Positions 36,172-44,213 of a stretch of 64,000 bases of DNA are shown here, piece by piece. The stretch comes from Glycocaulis sp. (GTDB lineage Bacteria; Pseudomonadota; Alphaproteobacteria; Caulobacterales; Maricaulaceae). A program made the translations under genes and the position numbers. The stretch spans positions 1-64,000 of the forward strand of contig JAIUMI010000006.1 in the NCBI GenBank assembly GCA_022565665.1. Reading direction: 5' to 3'. Numbering within the stretch: the first letter of the stretch is position 1; every line of letters starts with the position of its first letter. The notes beneath the pieces were generated by a model. That model saw only the letters and a list, made by a program, of their open reading frames with translations. It was not told where the DNA came from and did no database searches.

Positions 36172-37128
36172 ATGAAACCGGATTTTTTTGGTGTAATTCT
36201 CGCGTCCGCGCTCGCTCTGGCGGGCCTGGTACTCATCCCCGCGATTGCGGAGGCCCAGCGAGGGAGGCCCGGAGGAGGCGGTGGTACGCCGGTCATCGTA
36301 TTCTATGAGCATCCCAATTTTCAGGGCCGCTCCATCCGTGTGGATGGCGACGCGCCTGACTTCCGGCGCATGAATTTCAACGATGTGCCCAGCTCCTTCC
36401 GCATCGAACGCGGCTATTGGGAAATCTGTTTCGACATCAACTATCGCGGACGCTGCCAGATCTTCTGGGAGGATGCCGCGCACCTGACGGGCGGCTGGAA
36501 TAACGAGATCAGCTCGGCACGTCCCATCGATTTCCGCCGCGGCGGGCGTGAAGCCCTGATGATGTATTCAGAACCCGACTTCCAGGGTGAGGCGCGTCTG
36601 GTCGCTGACCGGATCACCAATCTCAACGCCATCCAGTTCAATGACCGCCCGCGCTCGCTGCGCGTGCTGAGCGGGGAATGGATCGTGTGCGAGCACGCCA
36701 ATTTTGGCGGCCGGTGCGAGACCCTGCGCGGCGAAGCGTCCGATCTGCGCCGTATGAGGCTGGACCGGGAAATCAGCTCGGTGTCTCCGACCTCGCAGCA
36801 CAACCCGCCGCAAACAGGGCCGGGCCACAATCCCGGCTGGGGCTCCAATCTGCGTCCCGGTCAGGTATTCGGCGCAACGCGCGGCACGCAGAGCAATTTC
36901 TACGCCGACCCGCGCGTACAGGGCGCGCCCATCGCCCGGTGCATGACCGCATTCGGCTCTTCAGGGTGCGATCAGGTGGTGGCAGACCAGATCTGCCGCG
37001 CGGAGGGGTTCCGCCAGGCCGCACATTTCGTGATCGCTGACCGGGGCCGGACCAATCACTATTTCCTGGGCGACAACCGCACGGCCCAGTCCAACGGTGC
37101 CATCGCCGACCTGCTCTGCGTACGGTAA
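36172..37128 (+). CDS. Secreted protein with two beta-gamma-crystallin domains
   Basis: This 318-residue protein starts with a signal peptide (ASALALAGLVLIPAIAEAQ). Two crystallin domains follow (about residues 40-125 and 128-210), each with two Greek-key motifs containing the FYEHPNFQG and YSEPDFQGEA signatures. Domain 1 has two good calcium motifs (NDVPSS and NNEISS). In domain 2 both are altered (NDRPRS and DREISS). A C-terminal extension of ~100 residues with three or four Cys is not recognised. The role may be extracellular calcium-dependent or structural. The ribosome site GGGAGGGAG is strong. Confidence 0.82.
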   Translation: MKPDFFGVILASALALAGLVLIPAIAEAQRGRPGGGGGTPVIVFYEHPNFQGRSIRVDGDAPDFRRMNFNDVPSSFRIERGYWEICFDINYRGRCQIFWEDAAHLTGGWNNEISSARPIDFRRGGREALMMYSEPDFQGEARLVADRITNLNAIQFNDRPRSLRVLSGEWIVCEHANFGGRCETLRGEASDLRRMRLDREISSVSPTSQHNPPQTGPGHNPGWGSNLRPGQVFGATRGTQSNFYADPRVQGAPIARCMTAFGSSGCDQVVADQICRAEGFRQAAHFVIADRGRTNHYFLGDNRTAQSNGAIADLLCVR

Positions 37129-37155
37129 GACGAGGCAAATCATCGCATTATGCAG

Positions 37156-37185
37156 CACGGCCCCTCGCAAGCGCGGGGGGCCGTG
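37156..37185. terminator. Hairpin terminator after the crystallin-like gene
   Basis: CACGGCCCC (37156-37164) pairs with GGGGCCGTG (37177-37185), a 9-bp stem, followed by TTGTAT. The T-tract is poor, so efficiency is uncertain. It lies between two genes on the same strand. Confidence 0.5.
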
Positions 37186-37229
37186 TTGTATCGTGCCGCT
37201 CCAACACCACCGAATCCCGGAGTGTCCCG

Positions 37230-38114
37230 ATGCCCGTGCATGATCCCGTCGTTCTCGAACAGACACCCGCCGCCGATCACACGATCGACCAGTGCTGGGA
37301 CAGATACTCCGCCGAGGAGCACGGGGTGTGGGACACGCTCTACAAGCGCCAGATGAAGGTGCTGCAGGGCCGGGCCGCGCCGGAACATTTCAAGGGGCTG
37401 GAACTTCTCAACCTGAATGAGGGCGGGATTCCCGATTTCCGGCGCACGAACGAGAAGCTGGAAAAGCTGACCGGGTGGACGGTGGTGGCCGTGCATGGCC
37501 TCATCCCCAACGATGTGTTCTTCGACCATCTGGCCAATCGCCGCTTCGTCGCCGGGCGCTTCATCCGCGATGCCGACAAGCTGGACTATCTGCCCGAGCC
37601 TGACATTTTCCATGACGTGTTCGGCCATGTGCCGCTGCTGACCCAGCCTGTATTTGCTGACTACATGCAGGAATACGGCAAGGGCGGCGCCAAGGCCGCC
37701 AAGCACGGCATGATCGAGAACCTGACCCGGCTCTACTGGTACACGGTGGAGTTCGGCCTGATCAACACGCCCGAGGGCCAGCGCATTTACGGCGCAGGGA
37801 TCGTCTCCAGCCAGTCTGAATCGGTGTTCGCGCTGGAGGGGCGTTCGCCCAACCGCGTCCATTTCGATCTCGAACGCGTGATGCGTACCGATTACCGCTA
37901 TGACGATTTCCAGCAGACCTATTTCGTCATCAACTCCTATGAGGAGCTGATGGAAGCCACCGCAGGTCAGGATTTCGATCCGATCTATACCCGCCTCAAA
38001 GGCCAGCCCGATTTCAAGGCCAGCGATGTAGTGGAAACCGATCAGGTCTATACGCGCGGCACGCAGGAATATGCCAAGGCCGGTGGGCTCGCCAAAGGCG
38101 CTAAGTGGGTGTGA
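37230..38114 (+). CDS. phhA: Phenylalanine 4-monooxygenase
   Basis: This 294-residue pterin-dependent hydroxylase carries the iron motif EPDIFHDVFGHVPLLT (two His) and the Glu in WYTVEFGL. It converts phenylalanine to tyrosine with tetrahydropterin and O2. It lacks the N-terminal ACT domain of animal enzymes, as usual in bacteria. The C-terminal ~35 residues after YEELMEAT are longer than in the shortest forms. A terminator-like hairpin separates it from the previous gene, so it is probably a single-gene unit. No phhB (dehydratase) is near. Confidence 0.93.
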   Translation: MPVHDPVVLEQTPAADHTIDQCWDRYSAEEHGVWDTLYKRQMKVLQGRAAPEHFKGLELLNLNEGGIPDFRRTNEKLEKLTGWTVVAVHGLIPNDVFFDHLANRRFVAGRFIRDADKLDYLPEPDIFHDVFGHVPLLTQPVFADYMQEYGKGGAKAAKHGMIENLTRLYWYTVEFGLINTPEGQRIYGAGIVSSQSESVFALEGRSPNRVHFDLERVMRTDYRYDDFQQTYFVINSYEELMEATAGQDFDPIYTRLKGQPDFKASDVVETDQVYTRGTQEYAKAGGLAKGAKWV

Positions 38115-38117
38115 GCC

Positions 38118-39326
38118 CTATCGCGCCGTGAGGTAGCGCGCCACGCTCTGCGCTGCCGCCACGCCGCTCGCAAAGCACGCCTGTAACAGATAGCCGCCCG
38201 TGGGCGCTTCCCAGTCGAGCATTTCTCCGGCGACGAATACACCCGGCAGCGCTTTGAGCATGAAGCGGTCATCCACCGAGGCGCGCGCCACACCGCCTGC
38301 GCTGGAGATCGCGCGCTCCAGCCCCTGCATACCGGTGAGCGTGAGCGGCAAGGCCTTGATACGGGCCGCCAGCGCTGCCGGGTCGCGCGGCACTTCACCC
38401 ATTTCGCGCAGCAGCGCTGCGGACAGAGACGAGAGCCGGGCCTGCTTGCGCAGCGTGTTGGAGAGCGACTGGCCGGGTTTGGCGGCGCCGAGGCGGTTCG
38501 CCAGCGCGGCTTCGGAAATGTCAGGGGCGAGATCGAGGGTGAGCACCGTCTTGCCGTCGGCTTCAATCGCGGTGCGAAGTGACGCACTCAGCGCATAGAT
38601 GGCGCCGCCCTCCATGCCGTAGGCCGTTATCATCGCTTCGCCGCGTAGCGTGCGGCCCTGATGGCTGAAGCTGGCGGTTTTGAGAGGCTCACCGGCAAAG
38701 CGCTCCTTGAAAACGGCCGACCAACGCGCATTGAAGCCCGCATTGGACGGCGTGAAGGGCGTGATCTCGACGCCGCGCTCGCTTAGCCAGCCGGTCCAAT
38801 CGCCCTTCGAGCCCAGACGTGGCCAGCTCGCCCCGCCGAGCGCCAGGACAACCGCATCGGGCTGAATGGGCCGCAGAAGACCGTCCGGCCCGGCGATCAG
38901 GAAACGCCCGGCCCCGTCAAATCCCCGCCAGCTGTGGCGCGTGTGGATGGTAACGCCCAGCCCATCCAGCCTTGCGAGCCAGGCGCGCAATAGCGGCGTG
39001 GCCTTCATGGATTTGGGGAAGATGCGCCCGCTGGACCCGGTGAACACCGCCTGCCCCAACCCTTCACACCACGCCACCAGTTCGGCGGGCGGGAAGGCGC
39101 GGATAGCAGGCTCCAGCCAGTCACGGGCCAGATCATAGCGCTTCAGAAAGGCGTCCAGGGTTTCAGAATGGGTGAGGTTCAGCCCGCCCCTGCCCGCCAT
39201 CAGGAATTTGCGCGCCACGCTCGGCATGCGCTCATAGACGTCAACGGCGAAGCCTTCGCTGCTGAGCTTTTCAGCGGCGATCAGGCCCGCAGGCCCCGCC
39301 CCGATAATGGCAATACGCTGGCTCAT
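38118..39326 (-). CDS. TIGR03862/HI0933-like FAD flavoprotein
   Basis: This 402-residue flavoprotein has the N-terminal FAD fold IAIIGAGPAGLIAAEKLSSE and a large insert domain, with MAGRGGLNLTHSE early and the C-terminal GVFVAGEMLDWEAPTGGYLL that closes the FAD site. This pattern is typical of the HI0933-like (BaiN/YhiN) family, whose reactions are unknown. The start (ATG 39326) overlaps the end of the enoyl-CoA hydratase gene by 4 nt, so the two are co-translated. Confidence 0.82.
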   Translation of the reverse strand: MSQRIAIIGAGPAGLIAAEKLSSEGFAVDVYERMPSVARKFLMAGRGGLNLTHSETLDAFLKRYDLARDWLEPAIRAFPPAELVAWCEGLGQAVFTGSSGRIFPKSMKATPLLRAWLARLDGLGVTIHTRHSWRGFDGAGRFLIAGPDGLLRPIQPDAVVLALGGASWPRLGSKGDWTGWLSERGVEITPFTPSNAGFNARWSAVFKERFAGEPLKTASFSHQGRTLRGEAMITAYGMEGGAIYALSASLRTAIEADGKTVLTLDLAPDISEAALANRLGAAKPGQSLSNTLRKQARLSSLSAALLREMGEVPRDPAALAARIKALPLTLTGMQGLERAISSAGGVARASVDDRFMLKALPGVFVAGEMLDWEAPTGGYLLQACFASGVAAAQSVARYLTAR

Positions 39327-40099
39327 TCTTCGAGCTTCTCGAAGCGCCCGCCCCGGCCCTCGCCTTGGGCGAACCGGGTCGCTCCTTCCACCGCCTCGCC
39401 GCTGTGCAGCGTCTTCATTCCAAGCGCGAACTCGGCAGCGAGGGCCTGTTCCTCGGTGAGGCTCCACTGGGTGAGCGCGCTTGCCCGGTCATGGCGCAGG
39501 CAGGTTTGCGGGAAAGCAGCGATCTCACTCGCGAGCACCAAGGCAGCCTCCAGCGCCTTGCCCGGTTCTGCCAGCCGGTTGGCAAGGCCGATGGCAAAAG
39601 CTTCCTCCGCGCCGACGGCCCGCCCGGTCAGGATCATGTCCATCGCGCGCGACTGACCGATCAGGCGCGGCAGGCGCACCGTGCCGCCATCAATCAGCGG
39701 CACGCCGAAGCGGCGGCAGAACACGCCAAAAACGGCGTCCCGCGCCGCCACGCGCATGTCGCACCACAAAGCCAGCTCAAGCCCGCCCGCGACTGCGTGG
39801 CCCTCTACGGCGGCGATAACGGGCTTGGAGAGCATCATGCGGCTCGGCCCCATCGGCCCGTCACCTTCAGGCTCGGTGCGGTTGGGGGTCCCGTCTGCGA
39901 TGGCTTTGAGGTCCGCGCCTGCGCAGAATGTCCCGCCCGCGCCGGTGAGGATGGCAACATCCGCGCCCTCGTCTGCCGCGAAGCGGCGGAACGCATCGGC
40001 GAGCGCCCTGGCGGTGGGGCCGTCCACTGCATTGCGCCGCTCTGGCCGGTCAATCGTGATGACGGCGATGCGGGTGCTGGTCTCGTAGCGGATGGTCAT
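39323..40099 (-). CDS. Enoyl-CoA hydratase/isomerase family protein
   Basis: This 258-residue crotonase-fold enzyme has the oxyanion-hole motifs FCAGADLKAI and EGHAVAGGLELAL, with FGVPLIDGGTVRLPRLIG. It acts on CoA thioesters, for example hydrating a 2-enoyl-CoA. The second catalytic acid is Asp rather than Glu, as in some family branches, so the reaction could differ from simple hydration. It precedes the flavoprotein gene by a 4-nt overlap. Its function with that partner is not known. Confidence 0.85.
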   Translation of the reverse strand: MTIRYETSTRIAVITIDRPERRNAVDGPTARALADAFRRFAADEGADVAILTGAGGTFCAGADLKAIADGTPNRTEPEGDGPMGPSRMMLSKPVIAAVEGHAVAGGLELALWCDMRVAARDAVFGVFCRRFGVPLIDGGTVRLPRLIGQSRAMDMILTGRAVGAEEAFAIGLANRLAEPGKALEAALVLASEIAAFPQTCLRHDRASALTQWSLTEEQALAAEFALGMKTLHSGEAVEGATRFAQGEGRGGRFEKLEE

Positions 40100-40102
40100 G
40101 GG

Positions 40103-40390
40103 TCAGGCAGCGCCGTCCAGCGCGCGCGCCACCGCGTCCGGCATGGAGGCTATAACGCGCAGATAATTGCGCGTCGCCGCATCAGGCTTGCGCCTGCCCT
40201 GCTCCCAGTCGCGGAGGCTCGCCACCGGCACCCCATAACGCGCCGCAAAGGCAGGCTGGCTGAGGCCTGTCGCGGCCCGTGCCTTGCGCGCGAGTATCGC
40301 CGCCCGGCCCCGCTCGAATTCTTCATCCGAGAGTGGCGCGTCGGGATCAGGGGCGTTGCTCGCCATGATATCTTTCTGTCTCGCGCTCAT
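40103..40390 (-). CDS. Xre-type antitoxin paired with BrnT
   Basis: This 95-residue protein has a helix-turn-helix in its second half (LSQPAFAARYGVPVASLRDWE) and an N-terminal charged region. The start at 40390 behind GAGG overlaps the toxin gene by 44 nt, and a later ATG at 40366 has a poor site. It would neutralise the BrnT toxin and repress the pair. The classic BrnA antitoxin is ribbon-helix-helix, so this is an Xre-family variant. Confidence 0.82.
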   Translation of the reverse strand: MSARQKDIMASNAPDPDAPLSDEEFERGRAAILARKARAATGLSQPAFAARYGVPVASLRDWEQGRRKPDAATRNYLRVIASMPDAVARALDGAA

Positions 40391-40640
40391 TGGCTTTCCT
40401 CACCGAAATGATACGGGCCACGCCATCCCTTGGTGCGTGGACGCACACCCAGACCCGTCCTTGTGCGAACCCGTAGGTGACAAAGCGCTCCTCGCCATAG
40501 TCGAACCGCGTATCCAGAACATCGACCCGGTTGCGATCCGCCAGAACCTCTGCAGCAAAGCCTAGCGGGACGCCATGCTTGGCGAAGTTGGCCTCATCCT
40601 TCTCAGGATCGTAGTCCAGCCTTGACCAAGTATACGGCAA
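40347..40640 (-). CDS. brnT: BrnT-family toxin (DUF497)
   Basis: This 97-residue protein shows the BrnT signature: the YDPEKDEANFAKHGVPLGFA opening, DYGEERFVTYGF and RIISVRKANERETERY at the end. BrnT is an RNase-like toxin of type II toxin-antitoxin systems. The start is TTG at 40640, with AAAGGGG upstream. Toxin-first order with the antitoxin downstream is normal for brnTA. Overlap of 44 nt with the antitoxin gene shows tight coupling. Confidence 0.88.
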   Translation of the reverse strand: MPYTWSRLDYDPEKDEANFAKHGVPLGFAAEVLADRNRVDVLDTRFDYGEERFVTYGFAQGRVWVCVHAPRDGVARIISVRKANERETERYHGEQRP

Positions 40641-40658
40641 TGCCGCACCCCTTTCAAT

Positions 40659-41471
40659 CTACCCCCACACCGCCGAGCGGAGCATGTTGAGGGCGACGAG
40701 GGCAAGACCGATGGCGAAAGCCTGACGCAGGCGCGCAGCATTGAGGCGGTGGGCAAGGCTTGCCCCCAGCGGGATCACGAAGACAGCCGTGATGGCGAGC
40801 AGCGCAAAGCCGGGCATGGAGACATAACCCAGCGAAAACGGCGCACGGTCTGCGACGCTCCAGCCCGTAATCACAAAGCCCAGCGCCGCCGGAAACCCTA
40901 TCGCAATGCCAAAGCCGGCAGCGGTGGCCACTGCGACGTGGATGGAGCGGCCAAAGACGCTCAGCAGCGTGACGCCGAACACGCCTCCGCCAATGCCCAT
41001 CAGGGCCGACATGATGCCGATCATGCCCGCCAGTAGCGCCCGGACAGGCTGGCCCGGCAGATCCTCGCCCAGCTTCCAGTCAGCCCGCCCGAAGAAGAAT
41101 TGCAGCGAGAGGACCAGCGCGGTCAGCGCGAAGATCACGACGAGGCCGCGGGTCGGGATCGCACCGGCTATCGCAGAACCTGCCAGCGCACCCAGCACGA
41201 TCCACGGACACCATTTTTTGAGCACGCCAAAGTCCACCGCGCCCTTCTTGGCATGCGCCATGACGGAGCGCGCAGAGGTGATGACGATGACGGCAAGGGA
41301 CGTACCCACCGCCGCATGCATGGCGTGTTCAGGGTATCCCAGAAACACCAGCGTGTAATACATCGCCGGGACCATCACGACCCCGCCGCCAATGCCGAAC
41401 AGGCCGGCGATCAGTCCCGCAAAAGCGCCGACAGCCAGCAGGGTGAGAAAATAGACTAGGTATTGTTCCAT
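40659..41471 (-). CDS. TauE/SafE family sulfite exporter-like membrane protein
   Basis: This 270-residue inner-membrane protein has eight predicted helices, with the family repeats GLIAGLFGIGGGVVMVPAMY at the N-terminus and GMIGIMSALMGIGGGVFGVT in the second half. Members export or import sulfite, sulfoacetate or other organosulfur anions. The gene starts on the last base of the DusA stop codon (TGATG). It is not linked to any clear sulfur operon here. Confidence 0.9.
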   Translation of the reverse strand: MEQYLVYFLTLLAVGAFAGLIAGLFGIGGGVVMVPAMYYTLVFLGYPEHAMHAAVGTSLAVIVITSARSVMAHAKKGAVDFGVLKKWCPWIVLGALAGSAIAGAIPTRGLVVIFALTALVLSLQFFFGRADWKLGEDLPGQPVRALLAGMIGIMSALMGIGGGVFGVTLLSVFGRSIHVAVATAAGFGIAIGFPAALGFVITGWSVADRAPFSLGYVSMPGFALLAITAVFVIPLGASLAHRLNAARLRQAFAIGLALVALNMLRSAVWG

Positions 41472-42469
41472 CAGGCCGCCGCGCGCTTTCTCACGGCGTC
41501 GAGCGCCCGTTCCACCACGTCCCAGCCCGCACCATCCCGGTTGGCTTCGGTCGACAATACCTGCCGCCAGCGGCGCGCACCCGGCATGCCCGCGAACAAG
41601 CCCAGTATGTGGCGCGTGATGGCGTGCAGGCGCACGCCTCGGGAAAGCTGGTCTTCCACGTAAGGCCGGTAGGCCTCCACCACGCTGAACGGATCATCAT
41701 GCCGGTCCGCCTCGCCGAAGAAGAGGCTGTCCGCGCGCGCGAGGATGAAGGGCGTGTGATAGGCCGCCCGGCCGAGCATCACCCCGTCCAGCCCCGCCAT
41801 TTCCGCTTTCGCGTGCTCGAGATTTTCCAGCCCGCCATTGAGAATGATTTCAAGATCGGGGCGCGTGTCCTTCAGACGCCGCACAATGTCGTAATCGAGG
41901 GGTGGAATGTCCCGGTTTTCCTTTGGTGACAGGCCCTTCAGCCAAGCCTTGCGGGCATGGACGATAAACGTCGTGACACCGCTGTGCGCCACCGTTTCCA
42001 CGAAGGAAAACAGCGTCTCTTCCGGGTCCTGCTCGTCCACGCCGAGCCGGTGCTTCACCGTCACCGGAACCGACACCGCCTCGCGCATGGCCGCAAGGCA
42101 ATCGGCGACCAGTTGCGGCTCGCGCATCAGGCAGGCCCCAAACGTGCCCGACTGCACCCTGTCAGACGGGCAGCCGACATTGAGGTTCACTTCCGCATAG
42201 CCGAAATCTTCCGCGATGCGGGCGGCGTCGCTGAGCATTTTCGGATCACTGCCGCCGAGCTGGATGGCAACGGGATGCTCTGAAGGATCAAAGCCGATCA
42301 GGCGGGGCGCATCGCCCCGGATGACAGCCTGATCGACCGCCATCTCGGTATAGAGCAAAGCGTGGCGCGTCATCACGCGGTGGAAGGCCCGGCAATGCCG
42401 GTCCGTCCAGTCCATCATGGGTGCGACGCAAAAGCGGCGGGAAAGCGGTGCCAAGCTCATGTCCGCCAT
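41471..42469 (-). CDS. dusA: tRNA-dihydrouridine synthase DusA
   Basis: This ~332-residue FMN enzyme reduces U20/U20a in tRNA. It has RRFCVAPMMDWTDRHCRAFH at the start, the catalytic Cys in NVGCPSDRVQSG and the DusA-specific HARKAWLKGLSPKENR. Two ATGs (42469 and 42460) are possible, and neither has a strong ribosome site. The second (MSLAPLSRRF) is what I would expect by family comparison. It is the first gene of a unit with the TauE/SafE gene. Confidence 0.9.
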   Translation of the reverse strand: MADMSLAPLSRRFCVAPMMDWTDRHCRAFHRVMTRHALLYTEMAVDQAVIRGDAPRLIGFDPSEHPVAIQLGGSDPKMLSDAARIAEDFGYAEVNLNVGCPSDRVQSGTFGACLMREPQLVADCLAAMREAVSVPVTVKHRLGVDEQDPEETLFSFVETVAHSGVTTFIVHARKAWLKGLSPKENRDIPPLDYDIVRRLKDTRPDLEIILNGGLENLEHAKAEMAGLDGVMLGRAAYHTPFILARADSLFFGEADRHDDPFSVVEAYRPYVEDQLSRGVRLHAITRHILGLFAGMPGARRWRQVLSTEANRDGAGWDVVERALDAVRKRAAA

Positions 42470-42573
42470 GTAGGCCAGAGCGGCCAAAAGGGCAAACGGG
42501 GCGGGTGGCAGGGAAAGGCTTCCCACGCGCAGCCAATCGCCTATCCTTCATCCCTTACCGCAAGGAGTTAGAT

Positions 42574-43059
42574 TTGACCCAGCACCCAAGACTGTCGCTC
42601 GGCCTGGAACCGGGCAGCGTGATGGGCGTGTCTGACTGGACCACGCTGACGCAAGAGGATTTCAATATTTTCGGCAAGGTGACGCGCGATGAAGACCCCA
42701 TGCATACGGACCCCGACTGGTGCGCCGCGCACGGCCCCTTCCCGACCACTATAAGCTTCGGCTTCTTCACCCTCTCCCTGCTGACCGGGTTCAGCCATCA
42801 GGCAAGCCCGTGGCCGGAAGGTGCCTATGCCATCAATTACGGGTTTGACCGGATACGTTTCCTTGCGCCGGTGCCGGTCAATTCGCGGGTGCGCGGACGG
42901 TTCGTCTTCCTGGGTGCCGAGCCTCGCGAGGATGGCTCCTTCCTCACCCGCACCGAAGTGACTGTGGAAATCGAAGGCGTGGAGAAACCTGCCCTCGTCG
43001 CCGAGTGGCTGGGGCTGGTCTTCCCGCCTGAAGCCCAGCGCCGGCTTGATACGCGCTGA
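42574..43059 (+). CDS. MaoC-like hotdog dehydratase
   Basis: This 161-residue protein has the R-specific enoyl-CoA hydratase-like core: DFNIFGKVTRDEDPMHTDPDW (Asp and His), then ISFGFFTLSLLTGF. It probably hydrates an enoyl-CoA. The start is TTG at 42574 with AAGGAG 6 nt upstream, which is much better than any ATG. It lies between dusA and the nitrilase gene, with the nitrilase gene 32 nt downstream. Confidence 0.85.
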   Translation: MTQHPRLSLGLEPGSVMGVSDWTTLTQEDFNIFGKVTRDEDPMHTDPDWCAAHGPFPTTISFGFFTLSLLTGFSHQASPWPEGAYAINYGFDRIRFLAPVPVNSRVRGRFVFLGAEPREDGSFLTRTEVTVEIEGVEKPALVAEWLGLVFPPEAQRRLDTR

Positions 43060-43091
43060 GAAGCCCGAGGGACGCAGATGACGGGATCACG

Positions 43092-44213
43092 ATGCGTAGC
43101 ACCCTGATCATTCTGGCATTTGTCGCCGCGCTGGCGCTCGTGTGGGCAGGCTGGCGCTACTGGCCGGTGAGCGGTGACACACCACCTCAAGAGGCCATCG
43201 CCGTAACGGCGCTTGGAAGCCCCTCAGGGCGCAATCTGATCGGGGTGGAGCCTGCACTTCACCAGAGCGATTATCGCTCTCCAGCGGCCCTCCAGAGCCG
43301 CCTGGCGGCCTATCTGGATGCCGCCCGCGATGCGGGGGCGATTGTGCCGGGCAGCGTGGTCATCTTCCCCGAACATGTGGGCACCTGGCTGGTCGCCAGC
43401 GGCGCGCCGGCCAGCGCTTTTTCCGCCCGCACGGTCGATGGCGCGATGATGAGCCTGGCAGGCGCGCATCCGGTCTCGTTTGCGGGCGCGCTGATCGGCA
43501 GTAATGAGGATGACAGGCTGGCGGCGGCCCTGTTTCGCATGCGCTCAGTGGCCATGGCGCGCAATTACCAGAGCGTCTTCGCCGGGCTCGCGCGGGAATA
43601 CGGCGTGACCCTCGTTGCCGGGTCCATCGTGCTGGCTGATCCTTATGTCGAGGATGGTGCCGTCCGCGTGCGGCAGGGCGGCCCGCTCTACAATGTCACG
43701 GCCGTGTTCGGCCCGGATGGTTCGCCCCACCCGCAACTGGTGCGCAAGGCCTATCCGATTCCCTCAGAGGCCGGATTTACCGCCTCCGCGCCGCCGGACG
43801 GCTATCCGCTGTTCGACACGCCCGCCGGGCGGCTGGGCGTGCTGGTCTGCGCCGATTCCTGGCACCCGGATGTCTATGCGGCGGTTGGTGAGGCCGAGCT
43901 GCTGGCCGTGCCTGCCTATCTCCAGCCCTCCGGCGTGTGGGACCAGCCCTGGGGCGGTTATGTCACCCCCTGGCCCGGCGATGTGCCGCGCGGGGATGCA
44001 GGCCGCCTCACCGAAGGCGAGGCGTGGCAGACCCACGCGCTGGCCGGGCGATTGTCCTCCACGCAGGCGCTGGCCGGGATGACCGCGTTTCTGGGTGGAA
44101 CGCTGTGGGACATGGGATCAGACGGCGCAGCAATCGCCGTCAATGGCGAAGACGTCCACACCGCTACCCGAACACCGGGCGGTCAGGTGGTTGTGCTGTG
44201 GGTGGAGGATTAG
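43092..44213 (+). CDS. Membrane-anchored nitrilase-superfamily hydrolase
   Basis: This 373-residue protein has one N-terminal membrane helix (LIILAFVAALALVWAGW) and a carbon-nitrogen hydrolase domain with the Glu-Lys-Cys triad visible: FPEHVG, VRKAYP and LVCADSWHP. It probably hydrolyses an amide or nitrile in the periplasm or at the inner membrane. It converges with the monoamine oxidase gene, their ends overlapping by 4 nt. Apolipoprotein N-acyltransferase is unlikely because the multi-helix membrane region is absent. Confidence 0.85.
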   Translation: MRSTLIILAFVAALALVWAGWRYWPVSGDTPPQEAIAVTALGSPSGRNLIGVEPALHQSDYRSPAALQSRLAAYLDAARDAGAIVPGSVVIFPEHVGTWLVASGAPASAFSARTVDGAMMSLAGAHPVSFAGALIGSNEDDRLAAALFRMRSVAMARNYQSVFAGLAREYGVTLVAGSIVLADPYVEDGAVRVRQGGPLYNVTAVFGPDGSPHPQLVRKAYPIPSEAGFTASAPPDGYPLFDTPAGRLGVLVCADSWHPDVYAAVGEAELLAVPAYLQPSGVWDQPWGGYVTPWPGDVPRGDAGRLTEGEAWQTHALAGRLSSTQALAGMTAFLGGTLWDMGSDGAAIAVNGEDVHTATRTPGGQVVVLWVED

